From Pseudomonas sp. PD9R (lineage in GTDB: Bacteria > Pseudomonadota > Gammaproteobacteria > Pseudomonadales > Pseudomonadaceae), in assembly GCF_019200975.1 (NCBI RefSeq), contig NZ_JAHTMR010000003.1:506630-570629 (forward strand): 64,000 bases of DNA. Reading direction: 5' to 3'. Each line of letters begins with the position of its first letter. Position 1 is the stretch's first letter. The notes below the pieces were generated by a model. That model did no database searches and was not told the DNA's origin. It worked only from the letters and a program-made list of their open reading frames with translations. The position numbers were made by a program, and so were the translations under genes. Positions 1-9,571 of the stretch are shown here, piece by piece.

Positions 1-1260
1 AGCCTGACGCCTTTCGGTGCTGAACGTGCCGGCAACGCTGACGGTTCCATTCCCGCCTGGGACGGTGGTTACACCAAGGTCGATCCCTCCTATAAGGAAG
101 GTGGAAAACGCTCCGATCCGTTTGCCGCGGACAAACCGCTGTTCAGCATCACCTCGAAAAACCTTGCGCAATACGCCGGCAAGCTCAGCGATGGCACCAA
201 GGAAATGTTCAAGCGTTTCCCGGACACCTACCGCATCGATGTTTACCCGACCCGGCGCTCGGCCGCCGCACCACAGTGGGTGTATGACAACACCCTGAAA
301 AACGCTACCCGCGCCAAACTGGTCGACAGCAGCGCCGGTCCCGTACCGCAAGGCGCGTTTGGCGGCATCCCGTTCCCGGTGCCAAGCAATGGCGCCGAAG
401 CCATGTGGAACCACGTGCTGAACTGGCGAGGCACCTCGGTGGCGATGCATTTTCGTCACTACCTGATGACCGCCGATGGCAAACAGGTGATGACCACCGA
501 CGGCAAGGCCATCCAGGAAATGCCGTATTACTACCAGGATGGGTCGCCGGAAACGTTTGCCGGTGATTACTGGCTGTTCCGTCTGCTCAACGTCGGGCCA
601 CCGTTGCGTGCCGGCGAGCAGATCATGGGCCGCACCAACATCAATGGCGACCTGTCCCAGGCGCACGTTTACCTGACCGGTCAACGCCGGGTGCGCAAGC
701 TGCCAAATGCCTGCTGCGATACCCCGACACCTGCCACTGCCGGCGTGATGTCGTTCGACGAGTTGAGCGTATTCCAGGGCCGCATGGACCGCTTCGACTG
801 GAAGCTGGTGGGCAAGCAGGAGATGTACATCCCCTACAACACCAACAAAGTGCAAACCGCCGGCAAACCTGAGGATCTGTTCCTCGCACACCACATGAAC
901 CCTGATTACGTGCGTTGGGAATTGCACCGGGTCTGGGTCGTGGAGGCTGACTTGGCGCCGGGTAAACGTCACCAGTTGCCGAAGGGCCGCTACTACCTCG
1001 ATGAAGACACCTGGCAAGCGATGCTGGGCGACCGCTGGGACGCCAACGGCCAACTGGCCAAGACCCTGTGGTCGTTGCCGGCAGTCATGCCGGACCTGCC
1101 CGCTCAAGCGCAATTGTCCTCGGGCTTTTATGACCTGACCTCAGGCGCCTGGTTTATCCAGAACGTCTACACCGGCTTGCCGGAGCAGTACGGCTTGGTG
1201 GATCGCTATAAGGCTTCGGAGTTTTCGCCTGCAGCGATGGCGGGTGCCGGGGTTCGTTGA
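1..1260 (+). CDS. DUF1329 domain protein, 5'-truncated by the window edge
   Basis: The reading frame is open from base 1 and stops at 1258-1260, giving 419 visible codons without a start. The sequence begins with the DUF1329 hallmark LTPFGAERAGNADGSIPAW. DUF1329 proteins (about 450 aa) are exported LolB-like proteins usually found beside DUF1302 outer-membrane proteins, YCF48-like proteins and RND exporters, and the next two genes here are exactly the latter two. The signal peptide and any DUF1302 gene would lie left of base 1. The molecular function is not established; a role in moving hydrophobic compounds through the envelope is inferred from the neighbours. Confidence 0.88.
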   Translation, partial: SLTPFGAERAGNADGSIPAWDGGYTKVDPSYKEGGKRSDPFAADKPLFSITSKNLAQYAGKLSDGTKEMFKRFPDTYRIDVYPTRRSAAAPQWVYDNTLKNATRAKLVDSSAGPVPQGAFGGIPFPVPSNGAEAMWNHVLNWRGTSVAMHFRHYLMTADGKQVMTTDGKAIQEMPYYYQDGSPETFAGDYWLFRLLNVGPPLRAGEQIMGRTNINGDLSQAHVYLTGQRRVRKLPNACCDTPTPATAGVMSFDELSVFQGRMDRFDWKLVGKQEMYIPYNTNKVQTAGKPEDLFLAHHMNPDYVRWELHRVWVVEADLAPGKRHQLPKGRYYLDEDTWQAMLGDRWDANGQLAKTLWSLPAVMPDLPAQAQLSSGFYDLTSGAWFIQNVYTGLPEQYGLVDRYKASEFSPAAMAGAGVR

Positions 1261-1322
1261 GTCAGGCCGGATCGTGGTTTGTGGAGCGCGATCCGGTTTT
1301 TAACGGTTTTTCGAGGTCGGTA

Positions 1323-2429
1323 ATGAACAGAATCTGTCAGGTGGTTGGTCGGCTGATGTGGCTTATGGCGTTGCCTCTGGCGATGCCATTGAGCCTGGCG
1401 CAGGCCGCGGCGGTGGGCGACGTACTGAACACCCCGGCGATGCAGGTACCGCAAGCAACCTCCGCGGTGCTGCTGGATCTGGCCCGGGCGGGTTTACGCC
1501 TGGTAGCGGTGGGGGAGCGGGGCATCGTGCTGCTTTCCGATGACAACGGCGCAAGCTGGCGTCAGGTCGCCGTGCCGGTTTCGGTCAGCCTGACGGCGGT
1601 GCAGTTCGTCAACGCCAGCACGGGGTGGGCCGTGGGGCATGGCGGTGTCGTCCTGGCCTCCCGTGACGGGGGTGAACACTGGGTCGTGCAACTGGATGGC
1701 CTTCGAGCGGCGCAACTTGAGCTGGCCGCCGCCAGGGAGCAATTGCCTGCCGCCAACGACCAGGACGCAGCCGCCGTACGTGTGCAAACAGCTGAACGTT
1801 ATGTCGGGGAGGGCGCTGACAAGCCGTTTCTTGCCCTTCAGTTCGTGGATGACCAACACGGCGTGATTGTCGGGGCTTACGGCTTGGCCTTTCACACCGA
1901 TGATGGCGGTTCCACCTGGCATTCGATCATGGGGCAAATCGACAACCCGATGGGCGCGCACTTGTCTGCCATCGCTCAACAGGGTGAACACTGGTTTTTG
2001 GCCGGCGAGCAGGGTTACCTCGCTCGCTCGGACGATGCCGGCAAGTCATTCACTCAGCTGGAAAGCCCCTATGCGGGCAGCTTTTTCACCCTGCAATTGC
2101 GCGATGACGGCACCTTGCTGGTGGCCGGCCTGAAGGGCAATGCGTTTTCCTCCCGCGATCTGGGCGAGAGCTTCCAGCCAGCGCCCGTGTCGATGCCGGT
2201 GTCGTTCAGCGATGCGATCCGCACCGATGACGGCCAGTTGCTGCTGGTCAATCAAACCGGTGCCTTGTTTCGCACCAACAGCCAACCCGATGCATTGCTC
2301 CAACCCTATGGCAAACCGCTCGGCAAGCCCGTTTCCAGTGTTATTCAGGCCGCCGATGGCAGCCTGGTACTCGCGGGTTTCACTGGGTTGACGCGCCTTT
2401 CGCCGTCAATCGTTACCGCTTCGGAGTGA
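1323..2429 (+). CDS. YCF48-like exported beta-propeller protein
   Basis: This 368-residue protein has a signal peptide (residues 1-29, cleaving near AQA-AA). It then carries repeated beta-propeller motifs of the YCF48/photosystem-II-assembly-like type, for example DDNGASWRQV, STGWAVGHGGVV, DGGEHWVVQL and DDGGSTWHSI. In non-photosynthetic bacteria such proteins are periplasmic and often sit beside MMPL/RND transporters. The start at 1323 was chosen because the signal peptide begins there; an in-frame start at 1257 would add a non-hydrophobic leader. It lies 62 bp after the DUF1329 gene and 4 bp before the transporter, so an operon is likely. Its function is probably scaffolding or assembly of the transport system, by inference. 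Confidence 0.85.
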   Translation: MNRICQVVGRLMWLMALPLAMPLSLAQAAAVGDVLNTPAMQVPQATSAVLLDLARAGLRLVAVGERGIVLLSDDNGASWRQVAVPVSVSLTAVQFVNASTGWAVGHGGVVLASRDGGEHWVVQLDGLRAAQLELAAAREQLPAANDQDAAAVRVQTAERYVGEGADKPFLALQFVDDQHGVIVGAYGLAFHTDDGGSTWHSIMGQIDNPMGAHLSAIAQQGEHWFLAGEQGYLARSDDAGKSFTQLESPYAGSFFTLQLRDDGTLLVAGLKGNAFSSRDLGESFQPAPVSMPVSFSDAIRTDDGQLLLVNQTGALFRTNSQPDALLQPYGKPLGKPVSSVIQAADGSLVLAGFTGLTRLSPSIVTASE

Positions 2430-2433
2430 GGTT

Positions 2434-4908
2434 ATGAAGTCTTTCGACAACGCCACGCAAAGCCTGGCGAATTTCGATCCACGCTCCGGTTCGGTGGTGG
2501 AACGCACGCTGTTCAATCACCGCCTGTGGGTGCTGCTGGTGTGTGTGCTGACAACCCTGGTATTGGGTTATCAAGCCACCCGCATCGAGCTCAATGCCAG
2601 TTTCGAAAAGATGATCCCCACACAACAGCCCTACATTGCCAACTACCTTGAGCACCAGAAACAGCTCACCGGTCTAGGCAATGCCCTGCGCATTGTGGTG
2701 GCCAACCGGCAAGGCAGCATCTACGACGCCGAGTATTTGAAAACCCTGCAGGCCATGAGCGACCAACTCTACCTGCTGCCGGGTGTCGACCGGGCTTACA
2801 TGAAGTCGCTGTGGACACCCGCCACCCGTTGGGTCGCAGTGACCGAAGACGGCCTTGATGGCGGTCCGGTGATACCCGATGACTACAGCGGCACCACCGC
2901 CAACCTCGATGCACTGCGGCGCAATGTGCAGCGCTCAAATGAACTCGGACAGCTGGTGGCGTTCGATCAGACTTCCAGCATCATTTACGTGCCGTTGTTG
3001 GCAACCACTTCTGACGGCAAGGCACTTGATTACGCGGTCCTGTCCGAGCAGTTGGAGACGCTGCGCAGCACCCATCAAAGCGCAAAAATCGACATTCACA
3101 TCACCGGTTTCGCGAAAAAAGTCGGCGACCTGATTGCCGGTCTGAAACAGATTCTGCTGTTCTTTGCCGTCGCGATCCTGATCACCACCGCCGTGCTGTT
3201 TTGGTACACCCGGTGCCTGCGCAGTACCGTGCTGGTGGTGTTGTGCTCGCTGGTCGCGGTGGTCTGGCAACTCGGTTTGCTGCCCTTGCTGGACTACCAA
3301 CTGGACCCGTATTCCGTGCTGGTGCCGTTTCTGGTGTTTGCCATTGGCATGAGCCACGGCGCGCAGAAGATGAACGGCATCATGCAAGACATCGGTCGTG
3401 GCATGCACCGGGTGGTGGCTGCACGCTTCACTTTTCGTCGTTTGTTCCTCGCCGGGCTGACGGCGCTGCTGTGTGATGCCGTGGGTTTTGCGGTGCTGAT
3501 GCTGATCAAGATCCAGGTCATCCAGGACCTCGCGGTGATCGCCAGCATTGGCGTCGCGGTGTTGATCTTCACCAACCTGATCCTGCTGCCGGTGTTGCTC
3601 TCGTATGTCGGCGTTTCTCCCCGTGCGGCACAACTGAGCCTCAAGAGCGAACAAGCCGAGCAATCCGGTCAGGCGCGACATGGGTTCTGGCGCTTTCTTG
3701 ACCTATTCACCCATCGTCGTTGGGCCAGCCTGTGCATCGCCATCAGCCTTGCGTTGGCGGTTGTCGGTTTTCTAGTGGGCCTGCAACTGAAAATCGGTGA
3801 CCTCGACGTCGGTGCGCCGGAGCTGCGTGCGGACTCGCGCTACAACCAGGACGATGCCTTTCTGACCCGTCACTACGGTGCCAGTAGTGACCTGTTTGCG
3901 GTGATGGTGAAAACACCGGCCAGCAGTTGTGCGCGCTACGACATCCTCGCCAAGGTCGATGCCCTGGACTGGCAACTGCGCGCTTTGCCGGGTGTGGACT
4001 CGACCAACTCACTGGCGTTGCTGAACCGTCGCATGCTGGTCGGGCTCAGTGAAGGCAACCCGAAGTGGTATGAGCTACAGAACAACCAGGCGATGCTCAA
4101 CATGATCACCGCCAGTGCGCCGCGTGGGTTGTACAACGAAGACTGCAGCCTGTTGACCCTGTACGCCTACCTCACCGACCACAAGGCCGAGACGCTGACG
4201 CGCTTGGTCGACCACGTGGAAAAATTTGCCGCCGAGAACAACACCGACGAGGTGCAGTTCCTTCTGGCCGCCGGTAACGCCGGTATCGAAGCAGCAACCA
4301 ACATTGTGGTCAAACAAGCCAACCGCGAGATGCTCGTCTGGGTCTACGGCGCGGTGATTGTGCTGTGCCTGATCACATTCCGCTCCTGGCGCGCGACGCT
4401 GTGCGCGGTCATTCCGCTGATGCTGACGTCCATCCTCTGTGAAGCGTTGATGGTCTGGCTGAACATGGGGGTGAAAGTCGCCACGCTGCCGGTCATCGCC
4501 TTGGGTGTCGGTATCGGTGTCGACTATGCGTTGTACGTGATGAGCATTCTGCTGGGGCATTTGCGCCAGGGGGCGAGCCTGTCCGAAGCGTATTACCGCG
4601 CGCTGGTGTCCACCGGCAAGGTGGTGATGCTGACCGGTATTACCCTGGCCATCGGCGTGGCGACCTGGACGTTCTCACCCATCAAATTCCAGGCCGACAT
4701 GGGTGTCCTGCTGGCCTTCATGTTCATCTGGAACATGGTCGGTGCCTTGGTGTTGCTGCCGGCATTGGCGTACTTCCTGTTACCCGCACGCAGCGCTGCG
4801 ACCGGTGCGGTTGTAGCGGTGAATGGGGTCAAGGTGGCGGGTTCTGATCCGGCGGTTGTTGCGAACGTTCACCCACTGCGCATTAAGGATCACTGCCATG
4901 GTCGCTAA
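2434..4908 (+). CDS. MMPL/RND-superfamily exporter
   Basis: The 824-residue protein has the two-fold RND/MMPL layout: TM1 near residue 30, a large periplasmic domain, TM2-6 (about 225-390), a second TM near 430, a second periplasmic domain and TM8-12 (about 630-800). The second-half core motif GVGIGVDYALYVMS contains the conserved Asp of the proton relay seen in MMPL/hopanoid-exporter-like proteins; the first half has FAIGMSHGAQ at the equivalent place. It starts 4 bp after the YCF48 stop and overlaps the next gene by 11 bp. Substrate unknown; the family exports or shuttles lipophilic molecules. No adaptor or TolC gene is adjacent, so DUF1329 and YCF48 proteins are the probable partners. Confidence 0.9.
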   Translation: MKSFDNATQSLANFDPRSGSVVERTLFNHRLWVLLVCVLTTLVLGYQATRIELNASFEKMIPTQQPYIANYLEHQKQLTGLGNALRIVVANRQGSIYDAEYLKTLQAMSDQLYLLPGVDRAYMKSLWTPATRWVAVTEDGLDGGPVIPDDYSGTTANLDALRRNVQRSNELGQLVAFDQTSSIIYVPLLATTSDGKALDYAVLSEQLETLRSTHQSAKIDIHITGFAKKVGDLIAGLKQILLFFAVAILITTAVLFWYTRCLRSTVLVVLCSLVAVVWQLGLLPLLDYQLDPYSVLVPFLVFAIGMSHGAQKMNGIMQDIGRGMHRVVAARFTFRRLFLAGLTALLCDAVGFAVLMLIKIQVIQDLAVIASIGVAVLIFTNLILLPVLLSYVGVSPRAAQLSLKSEQAEQSGQARHGFWRFLDLFTHRRWASLCIAISLALAVVGFLVGLQLKIGDLDVGAPELRADSRYNQDDAFLTRHYGASSDLFAVMVKTPASSCARYDILAKVDALDWQLRALPGVDSTNSLALLNRRMLVGLSEGNPKWYELQNNQAMLNMITASAPRGLYNEDCSLLTLYAYLTDHKAETLTRLVDHVEKFAAENNTDEVQFLLAAGNAGIEAATNIVVKQANREMLVWVYGAVIVLCLITFRSWRATLCAVIPLMLTSILCEALMVWLNMGVKVATLPVIALGVGIGVDYALYVMSILLGHLRQGASLSEAYYRALVSTGKVVMLTGITLAIGVATWTFSPIKFQADMGVLLAFMFIWNMVGALVLLPALAYFLLPARSAATGAVVAVNGVKVAGSDPAVVANVHPLRIKDHCHGR

Positions 4909-6148
4909 TTCCTTGATAGACAACTCCACCCGACACGCCGGATTGCCGCAATCGCTGTTGCTGCTGCTGGGAAGCTGTTTGCCGGTGCTGGGGGCCGTAT
5001 TGCTGGCCCCGGTATTGCCACGGATGCAGGCGCATTTCGCCGATGTCGCTGGCAGCGCCGTGCTGGTCCCCATCGTACTGACCTTGCCGGCATTGGTGAT
5101 TGCGATGCTGGCGCCGTTCGCCGGGCTGATCGCCGACAGGCTGGGGCGCAAGCCATTGCTGCTCGCCAGTATGTTGCTGTACGTCCTCTGTGGCGTGCTG
5201 CCGCTTTGGCTCGACTCGCTGCAGATGATCGTGCTCAGCCGTGCGGGCATCGGATTGGCCGAGGCGGGCATCATGACCTGCTGCACCACGCTGATGGGCG
5301 ACTATTACAGCGGTGCCAAACGTGAACGCTTGTTCGCCTTGCAGATGGTCGCCACCTCGTTGTCCGCAGCGGTGTTTATCGCGCTGGGTGGGTTCCTAGG
5401 GCAAGACGACTGGCGTACGCCGTTCGCGCTGTACGCCGTGGGTTTGATCTTCTTGCCGCTGATGGCCTGGCAGTTGTGGGAACCGCAGGCTCGCCCGCAG
5501 GCAGAGCAAGCAACGCAAGCGGTGCCCACAGGCAAATTTCCATGGCGCGCGCTCACACCCCTGTACGTGCTGGCGCTGTTGGCAGGTTTGAGCCTGTTTA
5601 TCGTGCCGGTGCAGGCCGGTTACCTGCTCAATCTGCTGCAAGTGGACGCACCGGAAAAAATCGGCCTGACCATGGGCGCCAATCAACTGGGCGTTCTGGT
5701 CGGTGCACTGAGTTTTCGTTTGTTCAGCGGGAGGCGCGGGCAGCACATGTTGCTGATCGCCTATGTGCTGGCGGGCATCGGCGGATTGTTGATGGCTGAT
5801 GCCTTGAGCCATGTGCAGGTCGTGGTCGCCGTGCTGATCAACGGCCTGGGCGTTGGCTTGATGCTGCCGACGCTGATCACCTGGATCATGGCGCAAGTTA
5901 ATTTCCATCAACGCGGGCGGGCTGCGGGTTGTTTTACCGCCGCCATCTTCGCCGGCGAATTTATCAGCCCCCTTGCAGTGCTGGGCATGACTCATGGCGC
6001 CGCTAGGGCGCTACCGCAGGCGTTGGCCATTGTCGGCGGGCTGCAACTGTTGGTGGCGGTGTTGTGTCTGGCCGTGCCCCGGATCGCGGGACTGTTGGAC
6101 GACGCGAACATTGTTGTCGGTGACACCACCATCGGCGACGGAAACTGA
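4898..6148 (+). CDS. MFS transporter (12 TM)
   Basis: This 416-residue protein shows the major facilitator pattern. Helix 1 lies around residues 17-37, and the A-like motif GLIADRLGRKPLLLAS around 80-95 is the conserved loop 2-3 signature. The chosen ATG at 4898 is preceded by AAGGAT and lies inside the 3' end of the RND gene, which indicates translational coupling. An in-frame start upstream at 4823 lacks support. The protein is plasma-membrane and proton-coupled; direction of transport cannot be read from the sequence. Within the operon it probably imports the compound handled by the downstream cupin, hydrolase and dehydrogenase. Confidence 0.85.
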   Translation: MVANSLIDNSTRHAGLPQSLLLLLGSCLPVLGAVLLAPVLPRMQAHFADVAGSAVLVPIVLTLPALVIAMLAPFAGLIADRLGRKPLLLASMLLYVLCGVLPLWLDSLQMIVLSRAGIGLAEAGIMTCCTTLMGDYYSGAKRERLFALQMVATSLSAAVFIALGGFLGQDDWRTPFALYAVGLIFLPLMAWQLWEPQARPQAEQATQAVPTGKFPWRALTPLYVLALLAGLSLFIVPVQAGYLLNLLQVDAPEKIGLTMGANQLGVLVGALSFRLFSGRRGQHMLLIAYVLAGIGGLLMADALSHVQVVVAVLINGLGVGLMLPTLITWIMAQVNFHQRGRAAGCFTAAIFAGEFISPLAVLGMTHGAARALPQALAIVGGLQLLVAVLCLAVPRIAGLLDDANIVVGDTTIGDGN

Positions 6149-6161
6149 ACGAGGATTTTCC

Positions 6162-6743
6162 ATGCAAGCGCTTCCTGAATTCAAACGAGTGGTTACCGGT
6201 CACGATCAACAGGGTCGGGCCATCGTCGCCAGTCATGGGCCGACGCCCAATGTGTTCCCGCTGTCTTCCGTGCCGGGCACGGTGTTTCATGAACTGTGGA
6301 ACAGCCGCACCAGCCCGGCGTTACTCGACAACGCCAGTGATCCGAGCAGCAAACCGTTGCAACTCAGCCCCGGACCACAGGGCAGCGTCATTCGGGTGGT
6401 GGACATTCCTCCGGACAGCATTCAGAACCAGGTCAGCGATGAAAACGCCGCGGCGGTGTTCGCTGAAATTGGCCAGGTCCACGCGGGTACCGGGCAGGGC
6501 AGCGCCCGGCATAAATTGATGCACCGCACCGAAACCCTCGACTACGGCATCGTCACCGAGGGTGAAGTGTGGCTGGTGCTGGATGAGGAACAAGTGCACC
6601 TAAAACGTGGAGACGTGGTGGTGCAACGCGGCACCAACCATGCCTGGAGCAATCGCACCGAAGCGATGGCGCGCATGGTATTCATCCTCCTCGACGGGCG
6701 TTTCGCTGACGAGTTGAATCGTGAACAAGGAGCATCGATATGA
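6162..6743 (+). CDS. Cupin domain protein
   Basis: The 193-residue protein has one cupin fold in its C-terminal half. Cupin motif 1 is degenerate around residues 110-150 (H at GSARHKLMHRTETLDYGIVTEG) and motif 2 is GDVVVQRGTNHAWSN near 155-170. It is too short and single-domained for gentisate dioxygenase. It may bind a metal for a small-molecule isomerase or oxygenase role, or act as a sensor. The ATG at 6162 follows GAGGA; the last 4 bases overlap the FAH-family gene (ATGA), so both are co-translated. Confidence 0.8.
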   Translation: MQALPEFKRVVTGHDQQGRAIVASHGPTPNVFPLSSVPGTVFHELWNSRTSPALLDNASDPSSKPLQLSPGPQGSVIRVVDIPPDSIQNQVSDENAAAVFAEIGQVHAGTGQGSARHKLMHRTETLDYGIVTEGEVWLVLDEEQVHLKRGDVVVQRGTNHAWSNRTEAMARMVFILLDGRFADELNREQGASI

Positions 6744-7723
6744 AACTCGCCACCCTGAAAAACGGTAGCCGAGATGGCAGGCTCGTGGTGGTTTCGCGGG
6801 ACCTGGCGTGGGCAGTGGATGCCGGTTCCGTGGCGCCCACCTTGCAACAGGCGATAGAGAACTGGAGTAGCGTGGAGCCGCGTTTGCAGGCACTTGCCAG
6901 CAAACTGAACGCTGGCGAAGCGGCGGAGGTCTTTGCCTTCGACCCGGCTCAGGCCATGGCGCCATTGCCGCGTGCTTACCAGTGGTGCGACGGCTCGGCA
7001 TTCCTCAGCCATGGTGCGCTGATGCAGAAAGCGTTCAACCTTGATCCTATCGACGGCGTCGAACACACGCCGCTGATGTACCAGGGCGCCGGCGACGATT
7101 TCATGGGGGGGCGCGACGATATCGCGCTGCCAAGCGAAAGCCAGGGCATCGACTTCGAAGGCGAGTTTGTGGTGCTGGTGGATGACGTGCCCATGGGGTG
7201 CGCCGCCGAACAGGCGCTGCAACACATCAAGCTGATTCTGCAAATCAATGACGTCAGTTTGCGCGCCCTGGCCCCACGGGAAATGCACACAGGCTTTGGA
7301 TTTTTGCAGGCCAAACCCTCATCCAGCTTCGCCCCCGTGGCCATCACGCCGGACGAACTGGGTGATGCCTGGCGGGACGGGCGCGTGCATCTGCCCTTGC
7401 AGGTGCACTGGAACGGCCAATGGTTTGGTCATCCGCACGGCGGGCAGATGAATTTCAGTTTTGGCCAGTTGATCGCCCATGCCGCCCTGACTCGCAGGTT
7501 GGGTGCCGGCACGTTGATGGGTTCCGGCACGGTCTCCAATGCCGAACGCAGTGTGGGCTCCGCTTGCATCGCCGAGCGTCGAGCAATTGAAATGATCGAA
7601 CAGGGTGCCGCGCAAACCGGGTTCATGCGCTTTGGTGATCGCGTGCACATGGATGTTCAGGGGCGCGACGGCCAGTCGTTGTTCGGTGCAATCGATCAAC
7701 GTGTGGTTCAGGCTCAGGGCTGA
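6740..7723 (+). CDS. Fumarylacetoacetate hydrolase (FAH) family protein
   Basis: The 327-residue protein carries the FAH fold. The metal-binding stretch DFEGEFVVLVDDVP (about residues 137-150) supplies the acidic ligands, and GSGTVSNAE (about 257-265) matches the glycine-rich FAH core motif. Family members cleave or hydrate beta-diketo acids at the end of aromatic pathways (fumarylpyruvate, fumarylacetoacetate, 2-hydroxypent-2,4-dienoate). It overlaps the upstream cupin by 4 bp and precedes the dehydrogenase gene by 10 bp. No ring-cleaving dioxygenase that would make its substrate is present nearby, so the exact substrate is open. Confidence 0.87.
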   Translation: MKLATLKNGSRDGRLVVVSRDLAWAVDAGSVAPTLQQAIENWSSVEPRLQALASKLNAGEAAEVFAFDPAQAMAPLPRAYQWCDGSAFLSHGALMQKAFNLDPIDGVEHTPLMYQGAGDDFMGGRDDIALPSESQGIDFEGEFVVLVDDVPMGCAAEQALQHIKLILQINDVSLRALAPREMHTGFGFLQAKPSSSFAPVAITPDELGDAWRDGRVHLPLQVHWNGQWFGHPHGGQMNFSFGQLIAHAALTRRLGAGTLMGSGTVSNAERSVGSACIAERRAIEMIEQGAAQTGFMRFGDRVHMDVQGRDGQSLFGAIDQRVVQAQG

Positions 7724-7733
7724 GGAGTGGCAC

Positions 7734-8738
7734 ATGCGAGTATTGATTACCGGCGCCAATGGTTTTGTGGGGCGTGAATTGGTGCGATGCCTGCTGGCGC
7801 GCGGCAGCTTGCGCGGTCGCGTCATCGATTCGTTGTTGGTGCTGGATACCGACCTGCAAGGCTTGCCGGAGGACCCGCGTTTGCGCCGTCATTACGGCAG
7901 CATTACCGATGTGGCCTTGATGCGCCGGGTGTTGGCCGACGGCATTGACGTGGTGTTCCACCTGGTCAGTATCCCCGGTGGCGCCGCCGAAGAGCAGTAC
8001 GAACTGGGTTATCAGGTCAACCTGCTGGCCAGCCTGGAGTTGCTTAACCAGCTGCGCAATAAAGCGCTGCCACCGGTGCTGGTGTATGCCAGCAGCGTGG
8101 CGGTGTACGGCGCCCAGTTGCCGGCAAAAATGAACGAGCAGGCTGAACTGCGTCCGCAATTGTCTTATGGCACGCACAAAGCCATGGTCGAGAGCGCCAT
8201 TATCGACCTCGGCCGGCGAGCCGAAGTGGACGGCCGCGTACTGCGCCTGCCGGGCATCGTTGCCCGCCCGCGTGAACCCAATGGCTTGCGCTCGGCCTTC
8301 ATGAGCGATTTGTTGCGCGCATTTGCCGAAGGCGATGCCTATCGTTGTCCTGTCTCTGCGCAGGCAACAGCGTGGTGGATGTCAGCGCGTTGCTGTGTGA
8401 ACAACCTGATTCACGCTGCCGAACTCGATAGCAACCAATGGGCGTCGCAACGGGTATGGCAGTTGCCGGTGCTGCATCTGTCCATTGCCCAGGTGGTGGA
8501 CGCATTGGCGGCGAGTTATGGGCAGGAACGCCGCAGCCTGATCAGCCATGACCCCGATACCCAACTGGAAGCGTTGTTCGGGCGCATGCCGCCACTGAAA
8601 ACCCCGCAGGCGCGCGCCGCCGGTTTCAGCCATGACGGCAATGCTGCCGCGCTGATTCGCAACGCCCTGAATCCCGCCACCCCTCGCCACTTGTCGCTCA
8701 CTGGAGACACGATTCATGTCGCAGCCAACCAAGCCTAA
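7734..8738 (+). CDS. NAD-dependent epimerase/dehydratase, D-erythronate dehydrogenase-like
   Basis: The 334-residue protein is an extended short-chain dehydrogenase. It has the Rossmann motif TGANGFVGRELV at residues 6-17, the active-site Ser region VYASSVAVYG, and the catalytic YGTHK (Tyr-x3-Lys) near residue 145. The pattern HLVSIPGGAAEEQYELGYQVNL is reminiscent of DenD, which oxidises D-erythronate to 2-keto-D-erythronate. The start ATG at 7734 follows GAGGAG. An upstream in-frame start at 7605 would lie inside the FAH gene. The gene overlaps the next one by 23 bp. Whether the substrate is a four-carbon aldonate is an inference from resemblance only. Confidence 0.82.
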   Translation: MRVLITGANGFVGRELVRCLLARGSLRGRVIDSLLVLDTDLQGLPEDPRLRRHYGSITDVALMRRVLADGIDVVFHLVSIPGGAAEEQYELGYQVNLLASLELLNQLRNKALPPVLVYASSVAVYGAQLPAKMNEQAELRPQLSYGTHKAMVESAIIDLGRRAEVDGRVLRLPGIVARPREPNGLRSAFMSDLLRAFAEGDAYRCPVSAQATAWWMSARCCVNNLIHAAELDSNQWASQRVWQLPVLHLSIAQVVDALAASYGQERRSLISHDPDTQLEALFGRMPPLKTPQARAAGFSHDGNAAALIRNALNPATPRHLSLTGDTIHVAANQA

Positions 8739-9510
8739 ACGTCGTCTTGTAGATCTCTCGGTCACCCTCGACAACAACCCCTACACGGACCCACCTCCGT
8801 TATTGCCGAAGATTGACTACATGGATCACCAGCAAGGCTGGCCCGAGATGGCGGCGATGTTCCCCGGGTTGCAACTCGATCAGATGCCGGGCAACGAATC
8901 CTGGGCGGCCGAGCGGCTGCACATCACCACTCACAGTGGAACGCACATGGATGCGCCTTGGCATTACGCCTCGACCACGGATGGCGGCGAGCCAGCGTTT
9001 GGCATCGACGAATTGCCGCTGGAGTGGTGCCTGCAACCGGGCGTGAAGCTGGATTTCCGGCACATGGCGGACGGGCACGTGGTGACCGCCGATGAGATTG
9101 AAGCCGAGCTGACGCGAATTGGCCATGCGTTGCAGCCGCTGGACATCGTACTGATCAACACCCGGGCCGGCGCGATATTTGGTCAACCGGGTTACCTCGA
9201 TGCCGGCGTCGGAATTGGCCGTGAAGCTACCTTGTATCTGCTGGAGCGCGGGGTGCGTGTCGTCGGCACCGATGCCTGGAGTTGGGACGCACCGTTCAAG
9301 TACACCCGCGAGCGTTTTGCCGCGGACGGAGATGCCTCGATTATTTGGGAGGGGCACAAAGCGGGGCGCGATATCGGTTATGGGCAGATGGAAAAGCTCG
9401 CCAATCTTGAAGCCCTGCCGGCCAGCGGGTTCGTGGTGTCGTGTTTCCCCTACAAGATCAAACATGCGTCGGCGGGGTTTGTACGCGCGGTTGCGATATT
9501 CGAAGAGTAA
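8716..9510 (+). CDS. Cyclase family protein (kynurenine-formamidase-like metal hydrolase)
   Basis: The 264-residue protein has the cyclase/KynB signature HSGTHMDAPWHYAS (about residues 75-88), which binds divalent metal through His and Asp. Family members hydrolyse amides, lactones or esters such as N-formylkynurenine and isatin. It is longer than KynB (about 210 aa) and closer in size to the cyclase-like hydrolases of catabolic clusters. The gene overlaps the dehydrogenase gene by 23 bp and is followed by a short gap before the sulfatase. The specific substrate is not identifiable. Confidence 0.85.
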   Translation: MSQPTKPKRRLVDLSVTLDNNPYTDPPPLLPKIDYMDHQQGWPEMAAMFPGLQLDQMPGNESWAAERLHITTHSGTHMDAPWHYASTTDGGEPAFGIDELPLEWCLQPGVKLDFRHMADGHVVTADEIEAELTRIGHALQPLDIVLINTRAGAIFGQPGYLDAGVGIGREATLYLLERGVRVVGTDAWSWDAPFKYTRERFAADGDASIIWEGHKAGRDIGYGQMEKLANLEALPASGFVVSCFPYKIKHASAGFVRAVAIFEE

Positions 9511-9571
9511 GCATCCGCCGGGTAAGTGACCAGGTTGTCGTTCCTCGATTAAACACAATAAGAGAGAAAAT

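Noticed and set aside
2935..3681. A 248-codon minus-strand frame inside the MMPL exporter gene
   Set aside because: It is rich in His, Gln and Asp, as expected for the complement of a membrane protein, and has no family resemblance.
6162..6743. Gentisate 1,2-dioxygenase as function of the cupin, which would supply the FAH-family enzyme
   Set aside because: It has 193 residues and one cupin domain, while gentisate dioxygenase is a bicupin of about 350 residues.
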